Positions 1 through 7,645 of a stretch of DNA of 64,000 nt are shown here, piece after piece. The position numbers were made by a program, and so were the translations under genes. Origin of the DNA: Citrobacter amalonaticus (lineage in GTDB: Bacteria > Pseudomonadota > Gammaproteobacteria > Enterobacterales > Enterobacteriaceae); the NCBI RefSeq assembly GCF_001559075.2, contig NZ_CP014015.2, positions 2,170,001-2,234,000 of the forward strand, read 5' to 3'. Every line of letters begins with the position of its first letter. The stretch's first letter is position 1. The notes below the pieces were generated by a model. It did no database searches. It saw only the letters and a list, made by a program, of their open reading frames with translations, and was not told where the DNA came from.

Positions 1-1209
1 CCCGTCGCTGAACCGGCGCTTAATGGATTGCGCCTCAATCTGCGCATTGTTTCTGTTGTGATGTTCAACTGTGCCAGCTACCTGACCATCGGCCTGCCGC
101 TCGCGGTTTTGCCCGGCTATGTGCATGATGTCATGGGCTTTAGCGCCTTCTGGGCGGGTCTGGTCATCAGCCTGCAATACTTCGCGACCTTACTCAGCCG
201 CCCTCATGCCGGACGCTATGCGGATCTGCTCGGGCCAAAAAAGATTGTGGTTTTTGGCCTGTGCGGCTGTTTTCTCAGTGGGGCGGGCTATTTTCTGGCA
301 GGAAGCGCCAGTAGCTGGCCGGTCGTCAGTTTATTGCTGCTCTGTCTGGGGCGTGTGATCCTGGGGATTGGACAGAGCTTCGCCGGGACCGGCTCGACGC
401 TATGGGGTGTGGGCGTGGTGGGCTCGTTGCATATCGGGCGGGTGATCTCCTGGAACGGCATTGTGACCTACGGGGCGATGGCGGTCGGCGCGCCGCTCGG
501 CGTGCTGTTTTACAGCTGGGGCGGGCTACAGGGATTAGCGCTGATTATCATGGGGATCGCGTTGCTGGCCATTTTGTTGGCGATTCCGCGCCCTGCGGTG
601 AAAGCGAGCAAAGGGAAGCCTTTGCCGTTTCGTGCGGTGCTTGGACGCGTCTGGCTATACGGAATGGCGCTGGCGCTGGCCTCGGCAGGTTTCGGGGTGA
701 TCGCCACCTTTATCACCCTGTTCTATGACGCCAAAGGCTGGGACGGCGCGGCATTTGCGCTCACCCTGTTTAGCTGTGCGTTTATCGGTACGCGTCTGTT
801 GTTTCCGAACGGCATCAACCGCCTGGGCGGTCTGAATGTGGCGATGATCTGCTTTAGCGTTGAGATTGTCGGACTGTTGATGGTGGGCGTGGCGATGGTG
901 CCGTGGATGGCAAAAATCGGCGTACTGCTGACAGGAATGGGGTTTTCGCTGGTCTTCCCGGCGCTTGGCGTGGTAGCGGTAAAAGCGGTGCCGCAGCAGA
1001 ATCAGGGCTCGGCGCTGGCGACCTATACGGTGTTTATGGATCTGTCACTGGGGGTGACGGGACCGTTGGCTGGGCTGGTGATGAGTTGGGCGGGGGTTCC
1101 GGTCATTTACCTGGCGGCGGCAGGGCTGGTGGCGGTTGCGCTGCTGTTAACCTGGCGGTTAAAAAAACGGCCTCTGCAGGAATCGCCAGAGGCCGTCTCA
1201 TCATCCTGA
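1..1209 (+). CDS. yhhS: MFS transporter YhhS, 5' end cut by window
   Basis: Major facilitator superfamily inner-membrane protein of the YhhS/arabinose-efflux-like group; substrate not established. The reading frame is open from base 1 (P-V-A-E-P-A-L-N-G-L), so the true start lies just outside the window, a few codons upstream by comparison with remembered E. coli YhhS; the internal TTG at 28 is not the start. About 402 codons are visible, with roughly twelve hydrophobic segments and the MFS loop motif GRYADLLGPKK near residue 70. It converges on dcrB with a 3-bp gap, and the dcrB terminator lies inside its last codons. Family call firm, substrate unknown. Confidence 0.93.
   Translation, partial: PVAEPALNGLRLNLRIVSVVMFNCASYLTIGLPLAVLPGYVHDVMGFSAFWAGLVISLQYFATLLSRPHAGRYADLLGPKKIVVFGLCGCFLSGAGYFLAGSASSWPVVSLLLLCLGRVILGIGQSFAGTGSTLWGVGVVGSLHIGRVISWNGIVTYGAMAVGAPLGVLFYSWGGLQGLALIIMGIALLAILLAIPRPAVKASKGKPLPFRAVLGRVWLYGMALALASAGFGVIATFITLFYDAKGWDGAAFALTLFSCAFIGTRLLFPNGINRLGGLNVAMICFSVEIVGLLMVGVAMVPWMAKIGVLLTGMGFSLVFPALGVVAVKAVPQQNQGSALATYTVFMDLSLGVTGPLAGLVMSWAGVPVIYLAAAGLVAVALLLTWRLKKRPLQESPEAVSSS
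1161..1195 (-). terminator. dcrB terminator embedded in yhhS 3' coding sequence
   Basis: A 9-bp perfect stem (CGGCCTCTG / CAGAGGCCG) spans 1168-1195. Seven A bases at 1161-1167 give a U tract when read on the minus strand, so this is an intrinsic terminator for dcrB, and the same bases encode the end of YhhS. Confidence 0.75.
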
Positions 1210-1212
1210 TGG

Positions 1213-1770
1213 TTACTGAATAACCAGCGTATTAATGATGTTTTCAGCGGCCGTTTGCGCTTTCTGCTGGTCGTCCGCTGGCAGTGTAATTTGCAGAGTC
1301 AGCAGTTGGTTATCGACTTTACCCAGCACCACAGAAGAGTAAGCCGTCTGGCCTTTCGCCGAGATGATGCTGTCTAACTGTTGCAGCGTGTGACCTTTCA
1401 GCTCGATGGATTTGTTGGTCACCACCTGCAACTGCGGGTCACGGCTGCGCTGCTGATCTTCAAGGCGTTTTGCCAGCACAGACAGCTCTTCGTTGGTGTT
1501 ATCGCCGACGATAACAATCACCGCTTTCTGGCCGGTCGCGTCAGAGTAGACGTGCATATTGTTGGCCTGCGTACCCAGCTTGCCGCTCTGATCGGTCATA
1601 TCTGCCGGCAGTGAGAAACTCAGTTTGCCATCCAGCAGAGAAACCGGCTGACCGGTTGCGTTGCTTTCTGCCGCCGTGCCTTCTGCCGGCGCTTTTGTAT
1701 CACTATTATCACAGGCCGCCAGCCCCATAACCAGCAGGCCAATACCGACATATTTAACCAGATTACGCAT
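1213..1770 (-). CDS. dcrB: Inner-membrane lipoprotein DcrB
   Basis: Small lipoprotein needed in E. coli for phage C1/C6 infection and linked to envelope lipoprotein processing. The 185-residue protein has a basic N-terminus, a hydrophobic stretch and lipobox L-A-A-C with the acylated Cys at residue 20, followed by an Asp/Ser/Thr-rich linker and the DcrB domain. Asp at the position after Cys (C-D-N) fits inner-membrane retention under the +2 rule. Length matches E. coli DcrB. It lies downstream of yhhQ on the same strand, with 77 bp between them. Confidence 0.95.
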   Translation of the reverse strand: MRNLVKYVGIGLLVMGLAACDNSDTKAPAEGTAAESNATGQPVSLLDGKLSFSLPADMTDQSGKLGTQANNMHVYSDATGQKAVIVIVGDNTNEELSVLAKRLEDQQRSRDPQLQVVTNKSIELKGHTLQQLDSIISAKGQTAYSSVVLGKVDNQLLTLQITLPADDQQKAQTAAENIINTLVIQ

Positions 1771-1847
1771 TGACTTCTTCCTTTCGATAAACGGCCATAA
1801 CGGCGCATCTGTTCATCTTATCACAACCCGGAAAAGGAACCTTTAGC

Positions 1848-2513
1848 TCAACTTGTCTGCATGACCGGGATTTCAGATTTATCTGCCAGTTTTTTCAGCA
1901 ACATATTCAGCAATACGCCATACATCGGCAGGAAGAACAGGATGCTGATCAGCACTTTGAAACAGTAATCGACGATGGCGATTTCCATCCAGTGCTCGGC
2001 CATGAAGGCATCCGGACTGCGCCAGAACGCAATAAAGAAGAAAGCGAGGGTGTCGCTAACGTTGCCAAACAGCGTCGAGGCCGTCGGCGCCATCCACCAG
2101 CGGCGGTTCTGACGCAGGCGGTTAAAGACGTGCACATCAAGAATTTGTCCCAGTGCATAGGCCATAAAGCTGGCGACCGCGATACGGGCGACAAACAGAT
2201 TGAAGTGCATCAGCGCGCCGAATCCCTGCCAGGAGCCCATATAGAACAGCGACGAAATCACATAGGAGATCAGCAATGCGGGCATCATCACCGCAAAGAT
2301 AATTCGACGGGCCAATGGCGCGCCAAAAATTCGCACGGTCAGGTCGGTAGCGAGGAAAATAAACGGAAAGCTAAACGCGCCCCAGGTGGTGTGGAAACCA
2401 AAAATGGAGACCGGGAGCTGGACCAGGTAGTTACTGGAGGTGATCACCAGCAGGTGAAATAGCGATAGCCAGAACAACGCTTTTACGCGCTGCGAGTGTG
2501 TAAATGCATTCAT
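1848..2513 (-). CDS. yhhQ: Queuosine precursor (preQ0/preQ1) transporter YhhQ
   Basis: Member of the YhhQ/VUT (DUF165) family, inner-membrane importers of 7-cyano- or 7-aminomethyl-7-deazaguanine for tRNA queuosine synthesis. The 221-residue protein has about six hydrophobic segments and the family signature around F-P-F-I-F-L-A-T-D-L-T-V-R near residues 48-60, followed by the conserved A-R region. Length equals E. coli YhhQ. The start follows a purine-rich AAAAAGG ribosome-binding site. I see no preQ1 riboswitch upstream, although such proteins are sometimes riboswitch-controlled in other bacteria. Confidence 0.94.
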   Translation of the reverse strand: MNAFTHSQRVKALFWLSLFHLLVITSSNYLVQLPVSIFGFHTTWGAFSFPFIFLATDLTVRIFGAPLARRIIFAVMMPALLISYVISSLFYMGSWQGFGALMHFNLFVARIAVASFMAYALGQILDVHVFNRLRQNRRWWMAPTASTLFGNVSDTLAFFFIAFWRSPDAFMAEHWMEIAIVDYCFKVLISILFFLPMYGVLLNMLLKKLADKSEIPVMQTS

Positions 2514-2579
2514 GTTGTACCTTTTTAATTGATGATTGGGGTGAGGGAACCCAATTCGTGCTACACGCTATTGCATGGC

Positions 2580-2666
2580 CATTTTGCTCTCGGGCAGTGC
2601 TCGCGCTCCTCACGTACTACGTGTACGTTCCGGGCGCTGTGCGCTGGCCTCAAACAAACTGACTGC
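2580..2666. repeat. 87-bp intergenic repeat, copy 1
   Basis: Aligns without gaps to 31636-31722 (about 69 of 87 positions identical by hand). It has a palindromic core around CCTCACGTAC / GTACGTTCCGG and ends in CAAACTGACTGC. The 304-bp yhhQ-tusA gap that holds it shows no gene. The architecture recalls ERIC/IRU elements, but the sequence differs from the ERIC copy at 19468. Confidence 0.65.
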
Positions 2667-2817
2667 ACCAATAACGCGTCTTCCTTTTTCAGGCCGCCGC
2701 ATAATACTGCTTTGCGGTGGCATTGCAATGGCTATTTTTCACGCAATCGTTAACCTGATTGGCTTACTCCCGAACTGAGCGTAAACTACAGCCGTTTTTT
2801 TAGCGAATGAGACCACG

Positions 2818-3063
2818 ATGAGCGATCTGTTTTCCTCTCCCGACCATACCCTTGATGCCCAGGGACTCCGCTGCCCGGAACCGGTGATGATGGTGCGTAA
2901 AACCGTACGCAACATGCAGACTGGCGAAACGCTGCTGATTGTGGCGGACGATCCGGCGACCACCCGTGATATTCCCGGGTTTTGTACCTTTATGGAACAT
3001 GAGCTGGTGGCAAAAGAGACCGACTCTCTGCCGTACCGCTATCTGGTGCGTAAAGGCCAGTAA
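2818..3063 (+). CDS. tusA: Sulfur carrier protein TusA
   Basis: Accepts persulfide sulfur from IscS and passes it to TusBCD-TusE for 2-thiouridine formation at U34 of Lys, Glu and Gln tRNAs; also feeds molybdenum-cofactor synthesis. The 81-residue protein has the family motif L-R-C-P-E-P with the sulfur-carrying Cys at residue 19. Length equals E. coli TusA. It stands alone, facing zntA, with a BIME between the two stop codons. Confidence 0.97.
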   Translation: MSDLFSSPDHTLDAQGLRCPEPVMMVRKTVRNMQTGETLLIVADDPATTRDIPGFCTFMEHELVAKETDSLPYRYLVRKGQ

Positions 3064-3071
3064 TCTTGTTA

Positions 3072-3150
3072 TGCCGGATGGCGCTAACGCTTATCCGGCC
3101 TGCGAATGACGAACAGCCTGTAGGCCTGATAAGCGTTAGCGCCATCAGGC
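3072..3150. repeat. BIME (two inverted REP units) between tusA and zntA
   Basis: Two REP/PU hairpins in opposite orientation: GCCGGATGGCG..CTTATCCGGCC at 3072-3101 and GCCTGATAAGCG..GCCATCAGGC at 3124-3150. They lie between convergent genes, where REPs commonly protect mRNA 3' ends or support termination. Confidence 0.88.
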
Positions 3151-3162
3151 GAGAAACAGGCT

Positions 3163-5361
3163 CTACCCTTTACGTAACAACCGCAGTGCGTTAGCGGTGA
3201 CCAGCACCGTCGCCCCGGTATCCGCCAGCACCGCCAGCCACAGACCCGTTATTCCGAGCAGCGTGGTGACGAGAAATATCCCCTTCAGTCCCAGCGCAAT
3301 GGTGATGTTCTGACGGATATTGGCGTGGGTCGCGCGCGCCAGTTGGATCATCTGCACCAGCCCCGTGAGGCGGTTATGCGTCAGTGCGGCATCCGCCGTT
3401 TCCAGCGCGACATCCGTCCCACTCCCCATCGCGATACCAATCGCGGCGGCCTTCATCGCTGGCGCATCGTTAATGCCGTCACCTACCATCGCCAGCGGCG
3501 ACTGTTGATTCAGCACGGTGACCGCCTTCACTTTATCTTCCGGCAGCAGCCCGGCGTTAAACGTCAGACCCAGTTCGCCAGCAATGGCGGCCGCTGCGCG
3601 CGGGTTATCGCCAGTCAGGATCACGCCGTTCACACCCAGCGTGTTCAGTTCGCGGATGGCAGTGCGAGCATCGTCGCGCAGCGTATCCTGCAGGGCGATG
3701 ACGCCGATCACGGTCTCGTTGCGCAGGACCAGAACGACCGTCTGCCCGGCACTTTCAAGCTGGTTAATTTCTCCGGAAAAGGCGTCGGCAGGACGTTTAC
3801 CGGCAGCGCAAATCAGAACGCTTTCGCCATTCACCTGTGCTTCAATACCTGACCCTACCAGCGCCCGTTGCCCCTCGGCGGGCGGGATTGTTAGCCTTGC
3901 GGTTTGAGCTTCGCGCACAATGGCCTGAGCCAGCGGGTGCGTTGCGCCTTGCTCGACGGCTGCCGCCAGCGCCAGCAGTTCAGACTCACTGACGCCGGTG
4001 GCTGGATGAATCGCCGTGACGCGCGGCTTCCCGACGGTTAGCGTCCCGGTTTTATCAAAGGCGACCTGGGTAATACGGCCCAACTGTTCCAGCGCCGCGC
4101 CGCCTTTAATCAATGCCCCGCGACGGGCCGCTGCCGCCAGTCCAGAAGTGATGGCCGCAGGCGTGGAGATGACCAGCGCACACGGACAGCCGATCAGCAG
4201 CAGCGTTAACCCTTTATAAATCCACTCCTGCCAGGAGCCGGCGAACAGCAGCGGCGGGACGAGCGTCACCAGCAGGGCGACGGCCATAATCGCAGGCGTA
4301 TAAATCCGGCTGAAGCGGTCGATAAAACGCTCGATTGGCGCACGACGCTCCTCGGCCTCTTCGATTAACTTCAGAATGCGGTCAATCGCGCTGGCGCCTG
4401 GTTCAGAGAGCACTTCCAGCGTGACGAGACGGTCCACGCTGGTCGCCCCCGCCGGGACTTTATCACCGGTGGCGCGTTCCACCGGGATCGATTCTCCCGT
4501 CAGCGCACTCTCATCAAAACTGGCAAAACCAGAGACCAGTTTACCGTCGGCAGGCAGACGTCCCCCGGCAGCGACTTCAATGATGTCGCCCGGTTGCAGG
4601 GTGTTGATTGCCACCTCTTCGCGTACGCCATCGCGCAGACGCGTCGCGGTTTCTGGTTTCAACGCCATCAGCGCGCTGACCCCTTTACGGGCACGACTGG
4701 CGGCCCAGCCTTCGAGGCGTTCGCCAATCAGGAACAGCAGCAACACCATTGCCGCTTCTGCCGTGGCGCCGATGAACAGCGCCCCGATAGCCGCGACGCT
4801 CATCAGCGTTTCAATGGCAAACCAACTGCCGCTTTTAATCAGACGCAGTGCCTGGCGGGCAATCGGGAACAGGCCGACCAGCGTCGTGGCGATAAATGCT
4901 AACTGGCCAAACGGGTGGTTGAACTGCTCCAGTCCCCAACTGAGCGCCATCATGACGATCAACGTCAGCAGCGGCAGGTTCTCTTTAAAGCGGGATTCAG
5001 GAGCCTCTTCCTTCGCCTGTTCATCGCGTAGGGTGTAACCCGCTTTTTGCACCGCGTGCTCGATTTGCTGGCGGAGATCGCCGTTGCTGTCGACGACCAG
5101 CTTCTCGGTGGCAAACAGCACCTGGGCCTGGTTGACGCCGCTGACCTGGCGCACTGCATTTTCCACTTTGCGGGCACAGGCGGCGCAGTCCATTCCGGAC
5201 ACTTTCCAGCTGTAGCGGGTGCCTTTTACCGTATCGACAACGGATTCAGGGGGAGAGCATGTACCTTCGCAGCAGCAGTCATCGGACTTCTGCGGCGAGG
5301 GAGCAGGCTTAAAAGATGAAAATTGTGGGGCTTTTTTGCCATCGTGAGCAGGTATCGACAT
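3163..5361 (-). CDS. zntA: Zn2+/Cd2+/Pb2+-exporting P1B-type ATPase ZntA
   Basis: Pumps zinc, cadmium and lead out of the cytoplasm using ATP. The 732-residue protein equals E. coli ZntA in length. Visible motifs: Cys-rich N-terminus C-C-C-E-G-T-C (29-35), metal-binding domain G-M-D-C-A-A-C (Cys59, Cys62), actuator T-G-E-S near 288, transmembrane C-P-C (Cys392, Cys394), phosphorylation loop D-K-T-G-T-L-T with Asp436, and hinge G-D-G-I-N-D-A-P. The promoter carries a 20-bp-spaced MerR-family operator, so induction by ZntR is expected. All key residues are present. Confidence 0.98.
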   Translation of the reverse strand: MSIPAHDGKKAPQFSSFKPAPSPQKSDDCCCEGTCSPPESVVDTVKGTRYSWKVSGMDCAACARKVENAVRQVSGVNQAQVLFATEKLVVDSNGDLRQQIEHAVQKAGYTLRDEQAKEEAPESRFKENLPLLTLIVMMALSWGLEQFNHPFGQLAFIATTLVGLFPIARQALRLIKSGSWFAIETLMSVAAIGALFIGATAEAAMVLLLFLIGERLEGWAASRARKGVSALMALKPETATRLRDGVREEVAINTLQPGDIIEVAAGGRLPADGKLVSGFASFDESALTGESIPVERATGDKVPAGATSVDRLVTLEVLSEPGASAIDRILKLIEEAEERRAPIERFIDRFSRIYTPAIMAVALLVTLVPPLLFAGSWQEWIYKGLTLLLIGCPCALVISTPAAITSGLAAAARRGALIKGGAALEQLGRITQVAFDKTGTLTVGKPRVTAIHPATGVSESELLALAAAVEQGATHPLAQAIVREAQTARLTIPPAEGQRALVGSGIEAQVNGESVLICAAGKRPADAFSGEINQLESAGQTVVLVLRNETVIGVIALQDTLRDDARTAIRELNTLGVNGVILTGDNPRAAAAIAGELGLTFNAGLLPEDKVKAVTVLNQQSPLAMVGDGINDAPAMKAAAIGIAMGSGTDVALETADAALTHNRLTGLVQMIQLARATHANIRQNITIALGLKGIFLVTTLLGITGLWLAVLADTGATVLVTANALRLLRKG

Positions 5362-5399
5362 GGCATCCTCCGGTTGATGATAATTTTCTCATTAACCGG

Positions 5400-5431
5400 A
5401 GGATACACTCTGGAGTCGACTCCAGAGTCAA
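5400..5431 (-). promoter_or_regulatory. zntA promoter with ZntR (MerR-family) operator
   Basis: On the minus strand, -35 TTGACT (5426-5431) and -10 TATCCT (5400-5405) are separated by 20 bp. A perfect 22-bp palindrome at 5407-5428 (half-site ACTCTGGAGTC) fills the spacer. The over-long spacer with a central palindrome is the hallmark of MerR-type activation, and this matches the known E. coli zntA operator. Confidence 0.93.
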
Positions 5432-5437
5432 GCGTTA

Positions 5438-6064
5438 TTAGAGATAAAGCGAACGGACGATCAGGAAGTGTCCGGCAAAGTAGCAGGCAGCAGCGATGGC
5501 GTTGTCCGCGCGGAAACGACAGCGGTAATGACTGCCCAGCCAGACGATGTTGCCAATGAACAGCAGCGACGCGCCCAGAAACGCCGACAGCGCAGGCGAG
5601 GTGGGGCGGAAAAACCACAGCTCACCAGCCAACCAGACCATAACCAGCGTCATGGCGATAAAGGTGCAGACCGGCCAGCGCAGCTCTTCGAGGCGTGTCC
5701 AGATCACCGCAATCAGCAGAGCGCCCAGCACCATCAGCACCAGCGGCAGCGGCCAGAAGAAAGAGAGCGTCATCTGGCTGGCAAAATAGATGGTGTACAA
5801 CAGGTGCGAGAGGAAAAAGGCGCCAATCGCATAGAGCAGTCGCTGACGCGGCAGTAATGTCAGCGCATCGCCAACCAGTGAGGCGCAAAGACCGGCCAGT
5901 ACCAGATAGCTCACCGCATTAAACATCGGCGCCTGCCAGGCCAGTAACAGCAGGAGTAATAAGGTGACGGGTTTAAAGACCCAGCGTTGCCAGACGGGGC
6001 CACGGTAGGAGGCATCCACAAATAACCACGCGGAAAGGCAGACAGCGATAAACGACCAAAGCAT
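5438..6064 (-). CDS. yhhN: YhhN/TMEM86 family membrane protein
   Basis: Polytopic inner-membrane protein of the YhhN family. Eukaryotic relatives (TMEM86) are lysoplasmalogenases, but the bacterial role is unproven. The 208 residues form about eight hydrophobic segments with few long loops. It is on the same strand as zntA, ending 76 bp upstream of the zntA start, right beside the ZntR operator, so zntA is probably transcribed separately. Family call firm; function not assigned. Confidence 0.9.
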   Translation of the reverse strand: MLWSFIAVCLSAWLFVDASYRGPVWQRWVFKPVTLLLLLLLAWQAPMFNAVSYLVLAGLCASLVGDALTLLPRQRLLYAIGAFFLSHLLYTIYFASQMTLSFFWPLPLVLMVLGALLIAVIWTRLEELRWPVCTFIAMTLVMVWLAGELWFFRPTSPALSAFLGASLLFIGNIVWLGSHYRCRFRADNAIAAACYFAGHFLIVRSLYL

Positions 6065-6205
6065 CTTAGTTCCTTGAATTCGTTATTTTTTCGTAAGCGG
6101 TATGCTCACAACCCTGCTGTTCAGTGTAGAGGTCGCGACCACCTGATGACAACACCATAACGGGCAGGGTATGCTTATTTCCGCATTTTCTGATGGGTTA
6201 TCAAT

Positions 6206-6565
6206 ATGAGTAAGCCGCCACTTTTCTTCATTATTATCATTGTGTTAATCATTGTTGCAGCCTCGTTTCGCTTTATGCAACAGCGGCGGGAAAAAGCCGA
6301 TAACGAGGCGGCGCCGCTCCGGCAAACGCAGATGGTGGTCAGTAATAAGCGTGAAAAACCCATCAATGACCGACGTTCCCGACAGCAACAGGTCACGCCA
6401 GCGGGAACCAGCATGCGCTATGAGGTCAGCTTTAGGCCGCAGAACGGTGGGCTGGAAAAAACGTTCCGCCTTAACGCGACGCAGTATCATGCGCTGACGG
6501 TAGGAGAGAAAGGGACGCTGAGCTACAAAGGGTCGCGCTTCGTCGATTTTGTTGCTCAGCAATAA
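6206..6565 (+). CDS. yhhM: DUF2500 protein YhhM
   Basis: Uncharacterised 119-residue protein. One N-terminal transmembrane segment (about residues 5-21, preceded by K-P-P) anchors a basic soluble domain of about 95 residues of the DUF2500 type. The downstream part (Y-E-V-S-F-R-P, then G-E-K-G-T-L-S-Y-K-G) looks like a small beta domain. It is divergent from yhhN and convergent with yhhL. No function can be assigned. Confidence 0.88.
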   Translation: MSKPPLFFIIIIVLIIVAASFRFMQQRREKADNEAAPLRQTQMVVSNKREKPINDRRSRQQQVTPAGTSMRYEVSFRPQNGGLEKTFRLNATQYHALTVGEKGTLSYKGSRFVDFVAQQ

Positions 6566-6590
6566 GACGGGAAACCGCTCGCCTTTGCAG

Positions 6591-6616
6591 GCCGGATAAG
6601 CGAAGCGCTATCCGGC
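6591..6616. repeat. Single REP element between yhhM and yhhL
   Basis: Palindromic GCCGGATAAGCG / CGCTATCCGGC unit between convergent genes; it probably acts as a 3'-end stabiliser or shared terminator. Confidence 0.8.
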
Positions 6617-6630
6617 ACTTTCATGCAGCA

Positions 6631-6900
6631 TTACTTTTTGACGTTAAACTTCTTCTGCCAGACCAGCAGCTCAAACACGCCAAACAGGAAAATACGGACT
6701 TTCTCGCCGGTGGTCATTTGCGGTCCGTCTTTGGGCAGAGTGGACTTCAGCAGCGCCAGCTGCATGCCGTGCATCAGTACCATGAACACGAGGGCGACGT
6801 TAACGAAGATGTTGAGCGGTCGCGGGAAGGGTTGCACCAGGTTTAACAATAAGAATGCCCACACGCCGAGCATCAGTAGTCGACCAAGATTAATCAGCAT
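6631..6900 (-). CDS. yhhL: DUF1145 membrane protein YhhL
   Basis: 89-residue inner-membrane protein of unknown function with about two hydrophobic segments (residues 8-20 and 31-51) and a basic C-terminus. The frame stays open far upstream into rsmD. The start chosen at 6900 (M-L-I-N-L-G) gives the usual family length and overlaps the rsmD stop by 11 bp, so the two are translationally coupled. Confidence 0.88.
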   Translation of the reverse strand: MLINLGRLLMLGVWAFLLLNLVQPFPRPLNIFVNVALVFMVLMHGMQLALLKSTLPKDGPQMTTGEKVRIFLFGVFELLVWQKKFNVKK

Positions 6901-7486
6901 CGCTTTCTCCTTGTGCTTCGCGTTGATACAAACGGTACGCGACCTGCCCGGCGATTTTTTCCCGGTACAACGACCAGTTCGTCGGCACGGGCGGCAGACC
7001 GTTTTCCACTTCGCTTTCCACGTAAACCCAGGCAACATCCGCCAGCCAGCCGTGAGTTTCCAGCAGGCTTAAGGTCTCTTCCAGTAACCCTTTACGAAAC
7101 GGCGGATCGACAAACACCACGTTGTGCGGCGTGCCCGACTGCGCCAGGAATGTCAGGGTATTCGTGTTAACGACTTTTGCATTCCCTGCTTTCAGCGTAG
7201 CCAGGTTCTTTTGTAACTGCTGAGAGACCGCGCGATCCATCTCCAGCAGCGTGGCGCCAGCGGCATAGCGTGATAGCGCTTCCAGCCCCAGCGCGCCGCT
7301 TCCGGCGAAACAGTCCAGACATTGGGCCTCTGGCATCACCGGCGCCAGCCAGTTAAACAGCGTTTCACGCACGCGGTCCGTTGTCGGGCGTAGACCGGGG
7401 CTGTCGGGGACCGGGAGTTTGCGGCCGCGCCATTGTCCGCCAATAATGCGGATTTGGCCGCTACCTGAGTGATTCGTTTTTTTCAT
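6890..7486 (-). CDS. rsmD: 16S rRNA m2G966 methyltransferase RsmD
   Basis: SAM-dependent methyltransferase that modifies G966 of 16S rRNA in the assembled 30S subunit. The 198-residue protein has the SAM loop L-D-C-F-A-G-S-G-A-L-G near residue 57 and catalytic V-D-P-P-F near residue 128, a variant of the N-P-P-Y motif of N-methyltransferases. It is divergent from ftsY across about 160 bp and shares a transcript with yhhL. Confidence 0.97.
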   Translation of the reverse strand: MKKTNHSGSGQIRIIGGQWRGRKLPVPDSPGLRPTTDRVRETLFNWLAPVMPEAQCLDCFAGSGALGLEALSRYAAGATLLEMDRAVSQQLQKNLATLKAGNAKVVNTNTLTFLAQSGTPHNVVFVDPPFRKGLLEETLSLLETHGWLADVAWVYVESEVENGLPPVPTNWSLYREKIAGQVAYRLYQREAQGESDAD

Positions 7487-7645
7487 TTCTGTTGCTCAAA
7501 CCGCCGTGTGCAGATGATTCCAGGCGGTGATGTGGATTAAGTAAAGTGATAGACTATTTCATCATTTTTTTTAGCGTGTATACACAAAATCATTCAGGAT
7601 GCCTCAAGGCGGCAAGAGAATGAGTCCCCAGGAGCGTAATCGCAG

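Noticed and set aside
2514..2817. preQ1 riboswitch before yhhQ
   Set aside because: The leader lacks a recognisable compact preQ1 aptamer; the gap is mostly occupied by the 87-bp repeat.
6901..7038. N-terminal extension of yhhL
   Set aside because: This stretch is rsmD coding sequence in another frame; YhhL relatives begin at M-L-I-N-L.
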